64,000 nt of DNA, from contig JAVVHA010000007.1 in assembly GCA_032249735.1 (NCBI GenBank), positions 1-64,000 of the forward strand, read 5' to 3'. Under the pieces are notes generated by a model. It saw only the letters and a list, made by a program, of their open reading frames with translations. It was not told the DNA's origin and made no database searches. The position numbers and the translations under genes were made by a program. Positions 15,782 to 24,618 of the stretch are shown here, in pieces; the stretch's first letter is position 1, and each line of letters starts with the position of its first letter. Source of the DNA: Dehalococcoidia bacterium (GTDB taxonomy: Bacteria > Chloroflexota > Dehalococcoidia > SM23-28-2 > HRBIN24).

Positions 15782-17512
15782 ATGCCCAGGGATGACTTTG
15801 TGATCCGCATCGGTGGCGATACAGCTCTGGGCGGCATCATTAGCACCGGCGAGAACTTCACTCTGGCGGCGGCGCGCTTCGGCTTCCACACCTTCACCTT
15901 TCGCACCTATCCGGCGGAGATCAAGGGCGGCCATGCCTGGTTCCAGGTGCGCATAAGCCATCGCCCCGTCATCTCCCTGGGGGACGGGTGCGACATCCTG
16001 GTGGCCTTCGACCAGGAGGCATACGAGCTCCACCGGGAGGACCTCAACCCATACGGCGTCCTCATCTACGACTCCGACCTGGTGCATCCCCAGGAGGACA
16101 AGGGGATCACCTTGTATGGGGTGCCGTTCCAAAGGCTGGCCCGCCAGGAGCTGGAGTTCGTGCGGGGCACCAACACCCTGGTGCAGGGGCTGTTGGCGGG
16201 CCTCTTCGGCCTGCCCCTGGTGGCTCTGGAGGAGATCGCTCGCCAGCGGTACCGCCGCCGCCCTGAGATCTTGCAAAAGAACATCGAGGCCTTGCGCTTC
16301 GGCTACGAGTACGTCAAGCGGCTGGAGAAGAGGGATGGCTTCTGGCTGGGGGCGGCGGACCGGGTGGCCCGCCTGGTCATGAGCGGCAACGAGGCCATCG
16401 TAGCTGGGGCGCTTCATGCTGGGTGTCGGTACTTCGCCGGTTATCCCATCACCCCTGCCTCGGACATCCTCGAGGCCATGGCTGCCGAGCTCCCTCGCCT
16501 GGGAGGTGTCTGTGTGCAGACGGAGGACGAGATGGCGGCCTTGGCATCGGCCATTGGCGCCTCTTATGCTGGCGTCAAGGCTATGACAGCCACCTCAGGC
16601 CCCGGTCTGAGCCTCATGACGGAGCTCCTAGGCCTGGCCTCCATGGCTGAGATCCCGGTGGTTATCGTGGATGCCCAGAGGGCAGGCCCCAGCACAGGCA
16701 TGCCCACCAAGCTGGAGCAGGCCGACCTCTTCCATGCCCTCTACGGTGGACACGGCGACTTCCCGCGTATCGTGGTCGCCCCGGGCTCGGTGGCCGATTG
16801 CCTGCGCATGACGGTGGAAGCCTTCAACCTGGCGGAAAAGTACCAGTGCCCCGTCATCCTCCTCTCCGACCAGTCCCTCTCCCACCGCACCGAGACGTTG
16901 GAGATGCCGGACGTGGCGGCCCTGCCGGTGGTGGATCGCCTCCGCCCGGAGGGCCTTGCCCCTGAGCAGTACAAGCGGTATGAGGATACCGAGAGCGGCG
17001 TTTCGCCCATGGCTGTGCCAGGGCTGGACCGCCACACTTATGTGGCTCCTGGCCTGGAGCATGATGAGCATGGACACCCCGTCCTTATCCCCTCGGTGCA
17101 TGTGCAGATGACCCACAAGCGGTTCCGCAAGCTGGAGAGCTGCCGACGGGAGGTCGACGGGCCCGAGTTCGCCACCCGATATGGGGACGACAAAGCTACT
17201 CTGGGCCTTATCAGCTGGGGAGCTGTGGAGGGTTCGGTGCGGGAAGCGGTGGAGAGGGCCCTGGCCAAGGGATATCGGGTGGCCGCCCTCCACCTGCGGG
17301 TCCTGAACCCCCTACCCCTTGAGACCATCCGGGACTTCTTGCGCCGGGTGCGCAAGGTGATGGTGTTGGAGGTCAATTACCAGGGCCAGCTGGCACATCA
17401 CCTGGCAGCGGAGGTGGGCATAAGGCCTATCCGTGTAAACAAGATCGGTGGTTTGCCCTTCACCCCTGGTGAGGTGTTGGCCAAGATCGAGGAGGTCGTG
17501 AATCATGGCTGA
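15782..17512 (+). CDS. korA: 2-oxoacid:ferredoxin oxidoreductase, fused gamma-alpha subunit
   Basis: With KorB, oxidises 2-oxoglutarate (or a related 2-oxoacid) to the acyl-CoA while reducing ferredoxin; the reaction is reversible. 576 aa. Residues ~1-190 are the gamma domain (IRIGGDTALGGIISTGENF, YPAEIKGGHAWFQVR). Residues ~205-576 are the alpha domain (FAGYPITPASDILEAMA, ATSGPGLSLMTELLGLA). GA-fused two-gene enzymes are usually annotated as 2-oxoglutarate oxidoreductases, and the location beside icd supports this, although a branched-chain or pyruvate substrate is not excluded. GGGGGAGAGG precedes the ATG. It overlaps korB by 8 nt. Confidence 0.9.
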   Translation: MPRDDFVIRIGGDTALGGIISTGENFTLAAARFGFHTFTFRTYPAEIKGGHAWFQVRISHRPVISLGDGCDILVAFDQEAYELHREDLNPYGVLIYDSDLVHPQEDKGITLYGVPFQRLARQELEFVRGTNTLVQGLLAGLFGLPLVALEEIARQRYRRRPEILQKNIEALRFGYEYVKRLEKRDGFWLGAADRVARLVMSGNEAIVAGALHAGCRYFAGYPITPASDILEAMAAELPRLGGVCVQTEDEMAALASAIGASYAGVKAMTATSGPGLSLMTELLGLASMAEIPVVIVDAQRAGPSTGMPTKLEQADLFHALYGGHGDFPRIVVAPGSVADCLRMTVEAFNLAEKYQCPVILLSDQSLSHRTETLEMPDVAALPVVDRLRPEGLAPEQYKRYEDTESGVSPMAVPGLDRHTYVAPGLEHDEHGHPVLIPSVHVQMTHKRFRKLESCRREVDGPEFATRYGDDKATLGLISWGAVEGSVREAVERALAKGYRVAALHLRVLNPLPLETIRDFLRRVRKVMVLEVNYQGQLAHHLAAEVGIRPIRVNKIGGLPFTPGEVLAKIEEVVNHG

Positions 17513-18374
17513 TAGCGCCACCACAGCCCAGAGGCCTCTGGAGGCCCTTACTGCCAAGGACTATCGCAGCGATGTGAAACCTGTATGGTGTCCTGGCTGT
17601 GGGGATTTCGGGGTCCTGAGTGCCACCTTTAAGGCTCTGGCTGCCCTGCAGATACCCAAGCACCAGGTGGTGGTGGTATCGGGCATAGGCTGCTCCAGCC
17701 GTTCCCCCTATTTTATGAGCACTTTTGGCCTGCATGGGGTACATGGGCGAGCATTGCCCATCGCCACCGGCGTCAAGCTGGCCCGTCCCGACCTGACGGT
17801 GCTAGTGATGGGGGGCGATGGCGACCTCATGGCCATCGGCATGGGGCACTTGCCCCACGCTGCTGCCCGCAACATCGACATCACCTGCATCATGATGGAC
17901 AACCAGACCTATGGCCTCACCAAAGGCCAGGCTTCGCCCACGTCCTTCTTGGGCCACAAGGCCAAGTCCACGCCTTATGGTGTGTTTGCGCGGCCCATAA
18001 ACCCGGTGCTCATGGCCCTGGCGTCTGGGGCCACCTTTGTGGCGCGTGGCTATTCGGCGCGGCCCAACCAGCTAGCCCAGCTCATTGTGGAGGGTATTAA
18101 GCACCGGGGGTTCTCCTTCATCCACGTGCACAGCCCGTGCGTGGAATTCTACAACACCTATGATTACTATGATGAGCGGGTGACGGACCTGCCCCCCGAT
18201 TGGGATCGCCACAACCTCAAGGCGGCCATGGAGCTGGCCCTCACCGAGACCCAAGTTCACCTAGGCATCTTCTACCAGGAGGAGACGCCGGCCTATGATG
18301 AGCGCCTGCGCCAGGCGGCCCCGGAGCGCAAGGAGTTCGACCTACGGCGGTTCCTGGAGGAAAAGCATATGTAG
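17505..18374 (+). CDS. korB: 2-oxoacid:ferredoxin oxidoreductase, beta subunit
   Basis: Thiamine-diphosphate and [4Fe-4S]-binding catalytic subunit; 289 aa. Cluster ligands are visible in WCPGCGDFG, GIGCSS and HSPCVEF. The ThDP/Mg motif is GGDGDLMAIG...DNQTYGLTKGQASPTS. It has no separate 8Fe ferredoxin domain, as usual for the two-subunit enzymes. The start overlaps the korA stop by 8 nt. After its stop, a possible promoter and hairpin separate it from icd. Confidence 0.93.
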   Translation: MADSATTAQRPLEALTAKDYRSDVKPVWCPGCGDFGVLSATFKALAALQIPKHQVVVVSGIGCSSRSPYFMSTFGLHGVHGRALPIATGVKLARPDLTVLVMGGDGDLMAIGMGHLPHAAARNIDITCIMMDNQTYGLTKGQASPTSFLGHKAKSTPYGVFARPINPVLMALASGATFVARGYSARPNQLAQLIVEGIKHRGFSFIHVHSPCVEFYNTYDYYDERVTDLPPDWDRHNLKAAMELALTETQVHLGIFYQEETPAYDERLRQAAPERKEFDLRRFLEEKHM

Positions 18375-18422
18375 CGATGCGTGGGCCAGCTCAGGGCCTA
18401 TGGGGACTGCTATCGGGCAGAC

Positions 18423-18489
18423 TATAATGGGCATAGGCGGCTGTCTGGAAGGTGGAAAGGGCGGGCCCTTAGCAGGCCCGCCTTATTAT
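18423..18489 (+). promoter_or_regulatory. icd leader: TATAAT box followed by a terminator-like hairpin
   Basis: TATAAT (18423-18428) lies in the korB-icd gap. About 30 nt later GGCGGGCC (18460-18467), a 7-nt loop and GGCCCGCC (18475-18482) form a perfect 8-bp stem followed by TTATTAT. The icd ribosome site GGAGGG (18495-18500) comes directly after. It could terminate korAB transcription, attenuate icd transcription, or both. No -35 box is evident. Confidence 0.45.
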
Positions 18490-18505
18490 GAGATGGAGGG
18501 TTCAG

Positions 18506-19627
18506 ATGATGGTGACTCTACAACGTCATGATCTACGGCCACCTTACCGCATCACCCTCATCCCGGGCGATGGCACGGGGCCTGAGATCACCGAGGCCAC
18601 CGTGCGAGTGGTGGAGGCCACGGGCGTCCCCATCGAGTGGGAGGTGCACGAGGCGGGCATCAACGCCCTGGAGAAGTATGGCAGCGTTTTGCCCGAGACC
18701 GTCCTGGAGTCGGTCCGGCGCAACAAGGTGGCCCTTAAGGGGCCCATCACCACCCCGCGGGGCGGGGGGTTCCGCAGCGTCAATGTAGCCTTACGCAAGA
18801 TGCTAGACCTCTACGCCTGCGTGCGCCCGGCCAAGTGGTATAAAGGGGTGCGCAGCCGCTACGAGGGCATCGACCTGGTCATCGTGCGGGAGAACCATGA
18901 GGACCTCTACGCCGGCCTGGAGTTCCCCATGGGTCATCCGGCCATCAGGGTCATCTCCGATCTGTGCGTGCAGGATGGTATGGAGCCCATACCGGAGGAC
19001 GCTGGCCTCAGCCTCAAGGTCATCTCTGAGAGGCGCTCAGAGCGGATAGTGCGGTTTGCCTTCGAATATGCCCGCACCTATGGCCGGCGGAAGGTGACGG
19101 CGGTGGCCAAGGACAACATCATGAAGTATACCGATGGCCTCTTCTATGCCGTGGCCCGGCGGGTGGCCGAAGAGTACCCAGACATCCAATACGAGGAGAT
19201 GCTAGTGGACAACATGACTATGCAGCTGGTGCAGCGCCCAGAAGCCTATGACGTGCTGGTGCTCCCCAACCTTTATGGGGACATCCTCTCCGACCTCTGC
19301 GCTGGCCTGGTGGGCGGCTTGGGGGTGGCGCCAGGGGCCAACATGGGAGATGACCTGGCGGTATTTGAGCCCGTCCATGGTAGCGCCCCCAAGTACGCTG
19401 GCCAGAACAAGGTGAACCCCATGGCCATGATGTTCTCGGCGGTGATGATGCTCCGCTATATAGGGGAGGAGGGGGCTGCCGACCGTCTGGAACACGCGAT
19501 AGCTGCTGTCATCGCCGAGGGCAAGTACGTTACCTATGATATGAAGCCCCACCGTGACGACCCCACAGCTGTAGGGACGTCGCAGGTGGCGGATGCCGTC
19601 ATCGACAAGCTGCGCCATATGGACTGA
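18506..19627 (+). CDS. icd: Isocitrate dehydrogenase (decarboxylating dehydrogenase family)
   Basis: Oxidises isocitrate to 2-oxoglutarate; 373 aa, the short homodimeric type related to isopropylmalate dehydrogenase. Substrate loop LYACVRPAKWYKGVRS and VRENHEDLYAG fit isocitrate rather than isopropylmalate enzymes, though the usual Thr in RENTED is His here. The metal/catalytic region is NLYGDILSDLCAGLVGG. The cofactor region GSAPKYAGQNKVNP has Lys-Tyr as in NADP-dependent enzymes, so NADP use is inferred. ATG 18506 is preferred (GGAGGG 5 nt upstream) over ATG 18488, which lies in the hairpin tail. mdh follows after 11 nt. Confidence 0.9.
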   Translation: MMVTLQRHDLRPPYRITLIPGDGTGPEITEATVRVVEATGVPIEWEVHEAGINALEKYGSVLPETVLESVRRNKVALKGPITTPRGGGFRSVNVALRKMLDLYACVRPAKWYKGVRSRYEGIDLVIVRENHEDLYAGLEFPMGHPAIRVISDLCVQDGMEPIPEDAGLSLKVISERRSERIVRFAFEYARTYGRRKVTAVAKDNIMKYTDGLFYAVARRVAEEYPDIQYEEMLVDNMTMQLVQRPEAYDVLVLPNLYGDILSDLCAGLVGGLGVAPGANMGDDLAVFEPVHGSAPKYAGQNKVNPMAMMFSAVMMLRYIGEEGAADRLEHAIAAVIAEGKYVTYDMKPHRDDPTAVGTSQVADAVIDKLRHMD

Positions 19628-19638
19628 GGAGGAGGGCC

Positions 19639-20565
19639 ATGCGCCGCAAGGTTACCGTGGTGGGCGCTGGGATGACGGGTGGCACCATGGCCCAGCGCCT
19701 GGCCGAGACGGGCTATATCGACGTGGTGATGATCGACATCATCGAAGGCCTTCCCCAGGGCAAGGCCCTGGATCTGGCCCAGTCGGCGCCCGTGGTGGGG
19801 TTCGATGCCCGTATCATCGGCACCAACGATTGGCGAGATACCGCTGGCTCCGAGGTGGTCATCGTCACCTCGGGGGTACCCCGCAAGCCTGGCATGACGC
19901 GGGAGGAGTTGCTGAACACCAACGCTGGCATCGTGCGGGAGGTGTGTCAGCGGGCCCTAGAACACTCGCCCGATGCCATCTTCATCATCTTCGCCAACCC
20001 CATGGACGCCATGTGCCATGTGGCCAAGGATGTCACGGGCCTGCCCCGTTCCCGCATCGTGGGGCAGGGTGGTATGCTGGACAGCGCCCGCTACCGCACC
20101 TTTATCGCCTGGGAGGTGGGGTGCTCGGTGGAGGACGTGCACGCCTATGTGCTAGGTGGTCACACGGAGGCCACCATGGTCCCCATCGTCAGCACGGCCA
20201 TGGTGGGAGGCATCCCTTTGACTCACCTCCTGCCTCGCGAGCGCATTGAGGCCATTGTGCAGCGCACTCGTCAGGGTGGGGCAGAGGTGGTGGCCTTGCT
20301 GAAGACGGGCTCTGCCTTCTATGCGCCAGCGGCGGCCACGGTGGCTATGGTGGAGTCCATCCTGCTGGATAGGAAGCGCATCCTGCCCTGCTGCGCATAT
20401 CTAGAGGGGGAGTACGGTATCCATGGGGCCTTCACAGGGGTGCCCGTGAAGCTGGGGGCGGGCGGAGTGGAGGCCATCTATGAGGCCCCCCTGGCTCCTG
20501 AGGAGTTGGAGGGGCTGCGTAGGGCGGCCCAGGCTGTGCAGGAGTTGGTCTCCCTGGTGAGATAA
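19639..20565 (+). CDS. mdh: Malate dehydrogenase (LDH-like type)
   Basis: Interconverts malate and oxaloacetate; 308 aa, LDH/MDH superfamily. Rossmann motif VGAGMTGGTMAQ; Asp after the second strand (MIDII) predicts NAD. Substrate residues: LDSARYR with Asp148 and Arg151. The catalytic histidine loop reads GGHTEATMVP (His175) instead of the usual GGHGDxMVP and is one residue longer, so the active site is slightly atypical. A GGAGGAGGG ribosome site precedes the ATG. The fumarase alpha gene begins within 5 nt of the stop, and fumarase would supply its malate. Confidence 0.9.
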   Translation: MRRKVTVVGAGMTGGTMAQRLAETGYIDVVMIDIIEGLPQGKALDLAQSAPVVGFDARIIGTNDWRDTAGSEVVIVTSGVPRKPGMTREELLNTNAGIVREVCQRALEHSPDAIFIIFANPMDAMCHVAKDVTGLPRSRIVGQGGMLDSARYRTFIAWEVGCSVEDVHAYVLGGHTEATMVPIVSTAMVGGIPLTHLLPRERIEAIVQRTRQGGAEVVALLKTGSAFYAPAAATVAMVESILLDRKRILPCCAYLEGEYGIHGAFTGVPVKLGAGGVEAIYEAPLAPEELEGLRRAAQAVQELVSLVR

Positions 20566-20569
20566 GTTG

Positions 20570-21415
20570 GTGCGAGAGGTCCACGTAGACCTGTTGCGGG
20601 AGGCTGTCAAGAGGCTTTGCCAGCAGGCAGCTTGTGTCCTCCCGCAGGATGTCATGGATGCCCTGCGCTGCGCTCAGGAGCGGGAAGAATCGCCCCTGGG
20701 GCGGCGGGTGCTGGAACAGATCGTCCGCAACGCCGAGCTGGCCCAGGAGGAGATGCTCCCTATCTGCCAGGACACGGGGGTGGCCGTTATCTTCCTCGAG
20801 GTGGGGCAGGATGTGCACCTGGTGGGGGGAGACCTGATGGATGCCCTGAGGCGTGGGGTGAGCGAAGGCTATCGGGAGGGGTACCTACGGGCCTCCATGG
20901 TGGAGCGCCCCTTCTCCGCCCGCATCAACACCAGGGACAATACGCCCCCTATCGTGCACATGGATATAGTGCCGGGCGACCGAGTGCGACTGCGCCTTAT
21001 GCCCAAAGGGGCGGGGTGCGAGAACGTCAGCCGGCTGGCCATGCTCCTCCCGGGGGCTGGCCGGGAGGGCGTCATGCGCTTTGTGACGGAGGCGGTGGAG
21101 GATGCTGGAGGCAAGCCCTGCCCGCCGGTCATCGTGGGCGTGGGGATCGGGGGCACGGCTGAATACGCCATGCTTCTAGCCAAAAAGGCCCTCCTGCGTC
21201 CGGTGGGGCAGCCCCATCCTGACGCCGAGGTGGCGGCTCTGGAGGCGGAGCTGCTGCGGCGGGTCAACGCCCTGGGAATCGGCCCCCAGGGGGTAGGGGG
21301 GAAGGTCACCGCGCTGGCTGTTCATGTGGAGGTGTTCCCCTCCCACATCGCCTCCCTGCCGGTGGCCGTCAACATCCAGTGTCATGCCGCGCGGGTGGCG
21401 GAGGCCGTCGTATGA
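20570..21415 (+). CDS. Class I fumarate hydratase, alpha subunit
   Basis: N-terminal half of the oxygen-sensitive [4Fe-4S] fumarase/tartrate dehydratase; 281 aa. Cluster ligands are in ICQDTG, GAGCEN and NIQCHAAR; RINTRDNTPP and GVGIGGTAEYAM are family motifs. The start is GTG 20570; TTG 20567 is also in frame. Two-subunit forms pair with a beta subunit, encoded next. Tartrate dehydratase has the same layout, but the neighbours icd, mdh and sdh favour fumarase. Confidence 0.92.
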   Translation: MREVHVDLLREAVKRLCQQAACVLPQDVMDALRCAQEREESPLGRRVLEQIVRNAELAQEEMLPICQDTGVAVIFLEVGQDVHLVGGDLMDALRRGVSEGYREGYLRASMVERPFSARINTRDNTPPIVHMDIVPGDRVRLRLMPKGAGCENVSRLAMLLPGAGREGVMRFVTEAVEDAGGKPCPPVIVGVGIGGTAEYAMLLAKKALLRPVGQPHPDAEVAALEAELLRRVNALGIGPQGVGGKVTALAVHVEVFPSHIASLPVAVNIQCHAARVAEAVV

Positions 21416-21452
21416 GGGCGTGGGGCTATGGCCGTGGGCCTGGGAGGTAGGG

Positions 21453-22013
21453 ATGCGGGAGCTCTACATCAACTTGCCGTTGACGGACGAGGCGGTGGCG
21501 CAGCTGCGGGCCGGGGACTGGGTATACCTGACGGGCCCCGTTATTGGCGCCAGGGATGCTGCCCACCGGCGCATGGTGGAGGCCCTGGCCCAGGGGCAGC
21601 CCCTGCCGGTGGATGTGCGGGGGCAGGTCATCTACTACGTAGGGCCCACGCCCACCCCGCCGGGGAGGGTCATCGGCTCCGCCGGCCCCACCACGGCTGC
21701 CCGCATGGACCCGTACACAGTCCCCCTCTTGGAGGCCGGCCTTAAGGGCGCCATCGGCAAGGGGGGACGGAGCCCCCAGGTGCGGGAGGCCCTAAGGCGG
21801 TTCCGGGCTGTATACTTCCTGGCCGTGGGAGGGGCGGGCGCCCTCCTCTCGAAGCACATAAAGGGGATGCAGGTAATAGCCTACGAGGACTTGGGCCCCG
21901 AGGCCATCTTTCTGTTGGAGCTGGACGCCTTTCCGGTGCTGGTGTGCTACGACATCTATGGGGGCGACCTGCTGACAGAAGGCCGGCGCCGCTGGCAGGA
22001 GGTGCTGGCCTAG
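21453..22013 (+). CDS. Class I fumarate hydratase, beta subunit
   Basis: C-terminal catalytic half of class I fumarase; 186 aa. LRAGDWVYLTGPVIGARDAA and YVGPTPTPPGRVIGSAGPTT (substrate-binding region) then KGG and the DLGPEAI motif are typical. ATG 21453 follows GGGAGGTAGG; longer in-frame starts overlap the alpha gene in a different frame and are not family-like. The TAG stop shares a CTAG with the convergent sdhB stop. Confidence 0.93.
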   Translation: MRELYINLPLTDEAVAQLRAGDWVYLTGPVIGARDAAHRRMVEALAQGQPLPVDVRGQVIYYVGPTPTPPGRVIGSAGPTTAARMDPYTVPLLEAGLKGAIGKGGRSPQVREALRRFRAVYFLAVGGAGALLSKHIKGMQVIAYEDLGPEAIFLLELDAFPVLVCYDIYGGDLLTEGRRRWQEVLA

Positions 22014-22804
22014 CTGGCAGCCCTCCGCTCCTCTCGCGGCTTAGGGGCGGGCGTGGGCTGCCTCCTTCCGAACAGACGACTCCAGAGCCAACGGAGGGGG
22101 TCGTAATAGAGGTCAGCCACCCGCTCCTTGAGGGGTATGATGGCGTTGTCGGTGATGCGGATCTCGGCCGGGCACACCTCTGTGCAGCACTTGGTTATGT
22201 TGCAATAGCCTATGCCCGCCTCCTCTCTGATGAAGGGACGCCGGTCGTCGGTGTCCAGGGGGTGCATCTCCAGCTCGGCCAGGCGAACAAACCAACGTGG
22301 CCCGAAGAAGAAGGCCTTGTTCTCGGGATGGTCGCGGATGACGTGGCATACATTTTGGCAAAGGAAGCACTCGATGCACTGGCGGAACTCGCGCACCCGT
22401 TCGATGTCTTCCATGGTCATGCGGTAGGTGCCGTCAGGCCCTGGGGGCCCAAGGCGCAGGGGCGGGATGCGACGGGCCAGCTCATAGTTGAAAGAGACGT
22501 CGGTGACCAAGTCTTTAATGAGGGGGAAGGTCTTGAGAGGGGCCACCGTGATGGGCTGGTCCTCCGGGAAGAGGGAGACGCGGGTCATGCACATGAGGCG
22601 GGGGATGCCGTTGATCTCGGCAGAGCAGGAGCCACACTTGCCAGCCTTACAGTTCCAGCGGACGGCCAGGTCGGGCGCATAGCGAGCCTGGACATTCAGG
22701 ACCACGTCCAGGACCACGTTGCCCTCTTCCACCTCCAGCTGGTACTCCTTGAACTCCCCGCCTTGGGGGGTGCCACGGAAGATGCGGATGGTGCGCAGGG
22801 CCAT
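22010..22804 (-). CDS. sdhB: Succinate dehydrogenase/fumarate reductase iron-sulfur subunit
   Basis: Electron-transfer subunit of respiratory complex II; 264 aa. The [2Fe-2S] ligands are in WNCKAGKCGSCSAEI and the distal PRLMC. The [4Fe-4S] ligands are CIECFLCQNVC, and the third cluster is at CCTEVCPAEI. It is last in the operon sdhC-sdhA-sdhB, 5 nt after sdhA, and ends in a 4-nt overlap with the convergent fumarase beta gene. A C-terminal tail of ~30 basic residues follows the cluster domain. Confidence 0.95.
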   Translation of the reverse strand: MALRTIRIFRGTPQGGEFKEYQLEVEEGNVVLDVVLNVQARYAPDLAVRWNCKAGKCGSCSAEINGIPRLMCMTRVSLFPEDQPITVAPLKTFPLIKDLVTDVSFNYELARRIPPLRLGPPGPDGTYRMTMEDIERVREFRQCIECFLCQNVCHVIRDHPENKAFFFGPRWFVRLAELEMHPLDTDDRRPFIREEAGIGYCNITKCCTEVCPAEIRITDNAIIPLKERVADLYYDPLRWLWSRLFGRRQPTPAPKPREERRAAS

Positions 22805-22809
22805 GGTCT

Positions 22810-24606
22810 TTAAGCCTCCTCGATGATGCGGCGCAGCTCTTCGGGCATGGGCGGACGGGGCTCTTTGCGCAGGCGGAGCTGCCCTTCGGCGTCCCCCGCC
22901 ACCACCAGATTGAAGGAGGCCTGCTCGGGGTCCTCCTTGGGGTAGTCGTCGCGGGTGTGGGCGCCGCGGCTCTCCTTGCGCTCTATGGCGGAGAGAGTGA
23001 TGGCCTCAGCCACTACGAGCAGCGATCCAAGGCTTATGGCCATGTGCCAGCCGGGGTTGTAGAGGAGGTCGCCTGGAGCGGAGACCCTCTTGGCCCTCTC
23101 CCTCAGCTCGCCTATCTTGTGGAGGGCCTGCCTCAGCTCCTCTTCGGTGCGCACGATGCCCACCAGGTCCTGCATGGTCTCTTGCAGCTCCTGTTGGATG
23201 GCGAAGGGGTTTTCCCCCTCAGTGCGGTAGAGGGGCTCCAGGAGCTCGTTGGCTATCGCCTCCACCTCATCGCCGCTGAAGGAGGGGGTCTGAGGGAGGG
23301 AGTTGGCGTAGCGGGCGGCATAGAGGCCCGCCCGCCTGCCGAACACCAGGAGGTCAGATAGGGAATTGCCTCCCAGGCGGTTGGCGCCGTGGAGACCACA
23401 GGCCACTTCGCCGGCGGCATAGAGGCCAGGGACGCAGGTGGCGGCCGTCTCGGGATCCACGCGCACGCCACCCATCATGTAGTGCATGGTGGGGCCCACT
23501 TCCATAGGCTCCTTGGTGATGTCCACGTCGGCCAGCTTATGGAACTGCTCGTACATGCTGGGCAGAAGAAGCCTTATCTCTTGAGGGGTGCGGCGGCTGG
23601 CGATGTCCAAGTAGACCCCTCCATGGGGGGAGCCACGGCCGGCCTTGATCTCGGCGTTGATAGCCCTGGCCACCACGTCACGGGGTAGGAGCTCTGGCGG
23701 CCGGCGGTTGTTGCGCTTGTCGTAGCGCCAACGCTCCGCCTCCTCCACGGTCTCCGCTGTCTCGGCGCGGTAGTAGTCGGGTATGTATTTGAACATGAAG
23801 CGCTCGCCTTTGTTGTTGAGGAGTATCCCCCCTTCGCCCCGGACTCCTTCGGTGACCAGGATGCCGCGCACGCTGGGGGGCCACACCATGCCCGTGGGAT
23901 GGAATTGGACGAACTCCATGTCCATGAGCTCGGCGCCGGCCCACAGGGCCAGGGCCTGGCCATCGCCCGTATACTCCCATGAGTTGGAGGTGACCTTGTA
24001 GCACTTGCCCACTCCTCCGGTGGCCAGCACCACGGCTTTGGCACGGAAGACCAGCAGCTCGCCGCTGTCACGACGATAGGCCAGGGCCCCCGCCACGCGC
24101 TGTCCGTCCCGCAGGATGCGCACCACGGCCGTCTCCATGAACACGTCTATGCCCAGGCTGATGGCCTTCTGCTGGAGGGTGCGGATCATCTCCAGTCCTG
24201 TGCGGTCGCCCACGTGGGCCAGGCGGGCGTAGCGGTGGCCGCCGAAGGGGCGTTGCAGGATACGGCCATCGGGGGTGCGGTCAAAGACCGCCCCCCACTC
24301 CTCCAGCTCCAGGACGCGGTCGGGGGCCTCCTGGGCGTGGATCATGGCCATGCGCCAGTCGTTCATCAGCTTGCCGCCGCGCATGGTGTCCCGGAAATGG
24401 ACCTTCCAGTTGTCCTCAGGGTCCACGGTGCCTAAGGCGGCGGCGATGCCTCCCTCGGCCATGACGGTGTGGGCCTTGCCCAGCAGGGTCTTGCACACGA
24501 TGGCCGTGCGGGCCCCCTCGTGGGCGGAAGCGATGGCGGCGCGTAGCCCAGCGCCCCCTGCCCCTACCACTAGCACGTCATACTCGTATACGCGGTAACC
24601 GGGCAC
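22810..24606 (-). CDS. sdhA: Succinate dehydrogenase/fumarate reductase flavoprotein subunit
   Basis: Catalytic FAD subunit that oxidises succinate; 598 aa. The FAD-binding Rossmann motif is VVGAGGAGLRAAI. HTVMAEGGIAAALG and FVQFHPTGM are present, and the active-site region includes RGEGG. HGANRLGGNSLSDLLVFG holds the conserved capping-domain and FAD contacts. The start is GTG 24606 after GAGGGGGTGAAGG. It lies between the membrane subunit (12 nt upstream) and sdhB. Direction (succinate dehydrogenase or fumarate reductase) cannot be told from sequence. Confidence 0.96.
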   Translation of the reverse strand: MPGYRVYEYDVLVVGAGGAGLRAAIASAHEGARTAIVCKTLLGKAHTVMAEGGIAAALGTVDPEDNWKVHFRDTMRGGKLMNDWRMAMIHAQEAPDRVLELEEWGAVFDRTPDGRILQRPFGGHRYARLAHVGDRTGLEMIRTLQQKAISLGIDVFMETAVVRILRDGQRVAGALAYRRDSGELLVFRAKAVVLATGGVGKCYKVTSNSWEYTGDGQALALWAGAELMDMEFVQFHPTGMVWPPSVRGILVTEGVRGEGGILLNNKGERFMFKYIPDYYRAETAETVEEAERWRYDKRNNRRPPELLPRDVVARAINAEIKAGRGSPHGGVYLDIASRRTPQEIRLLLPSMYEQFHKLADVDITKEPMEVGPTMHYMMGGVRVDPETAATCVPGLYAAGEVACGLHGANRLGGNSLSDLLVFGRRAGLYAARYANSLPQTPSFSGDEVEAIANELLEPLYRTEGENPFAIQQELQETMQDLVGIVRTEEELRQALHKIGELRERAKRVSAPGDLLYNPGWHMAISLGSLLVVAEAITLSAIERKESRGAHTRDDYPKEDPEQASFNLVVAGDAEGQLRLRKEPRPPMPEELRRIIEEA

Positions 24607-24618
24607 GCCTTCACCCCC

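Noticed and set aside
21944-22813. A 289-codon plus-strand frame over sdhB
   Set aside because: It is antisense to the three iron-sulfur motifs of SdhB and continues out of frame from the fumarase gene.
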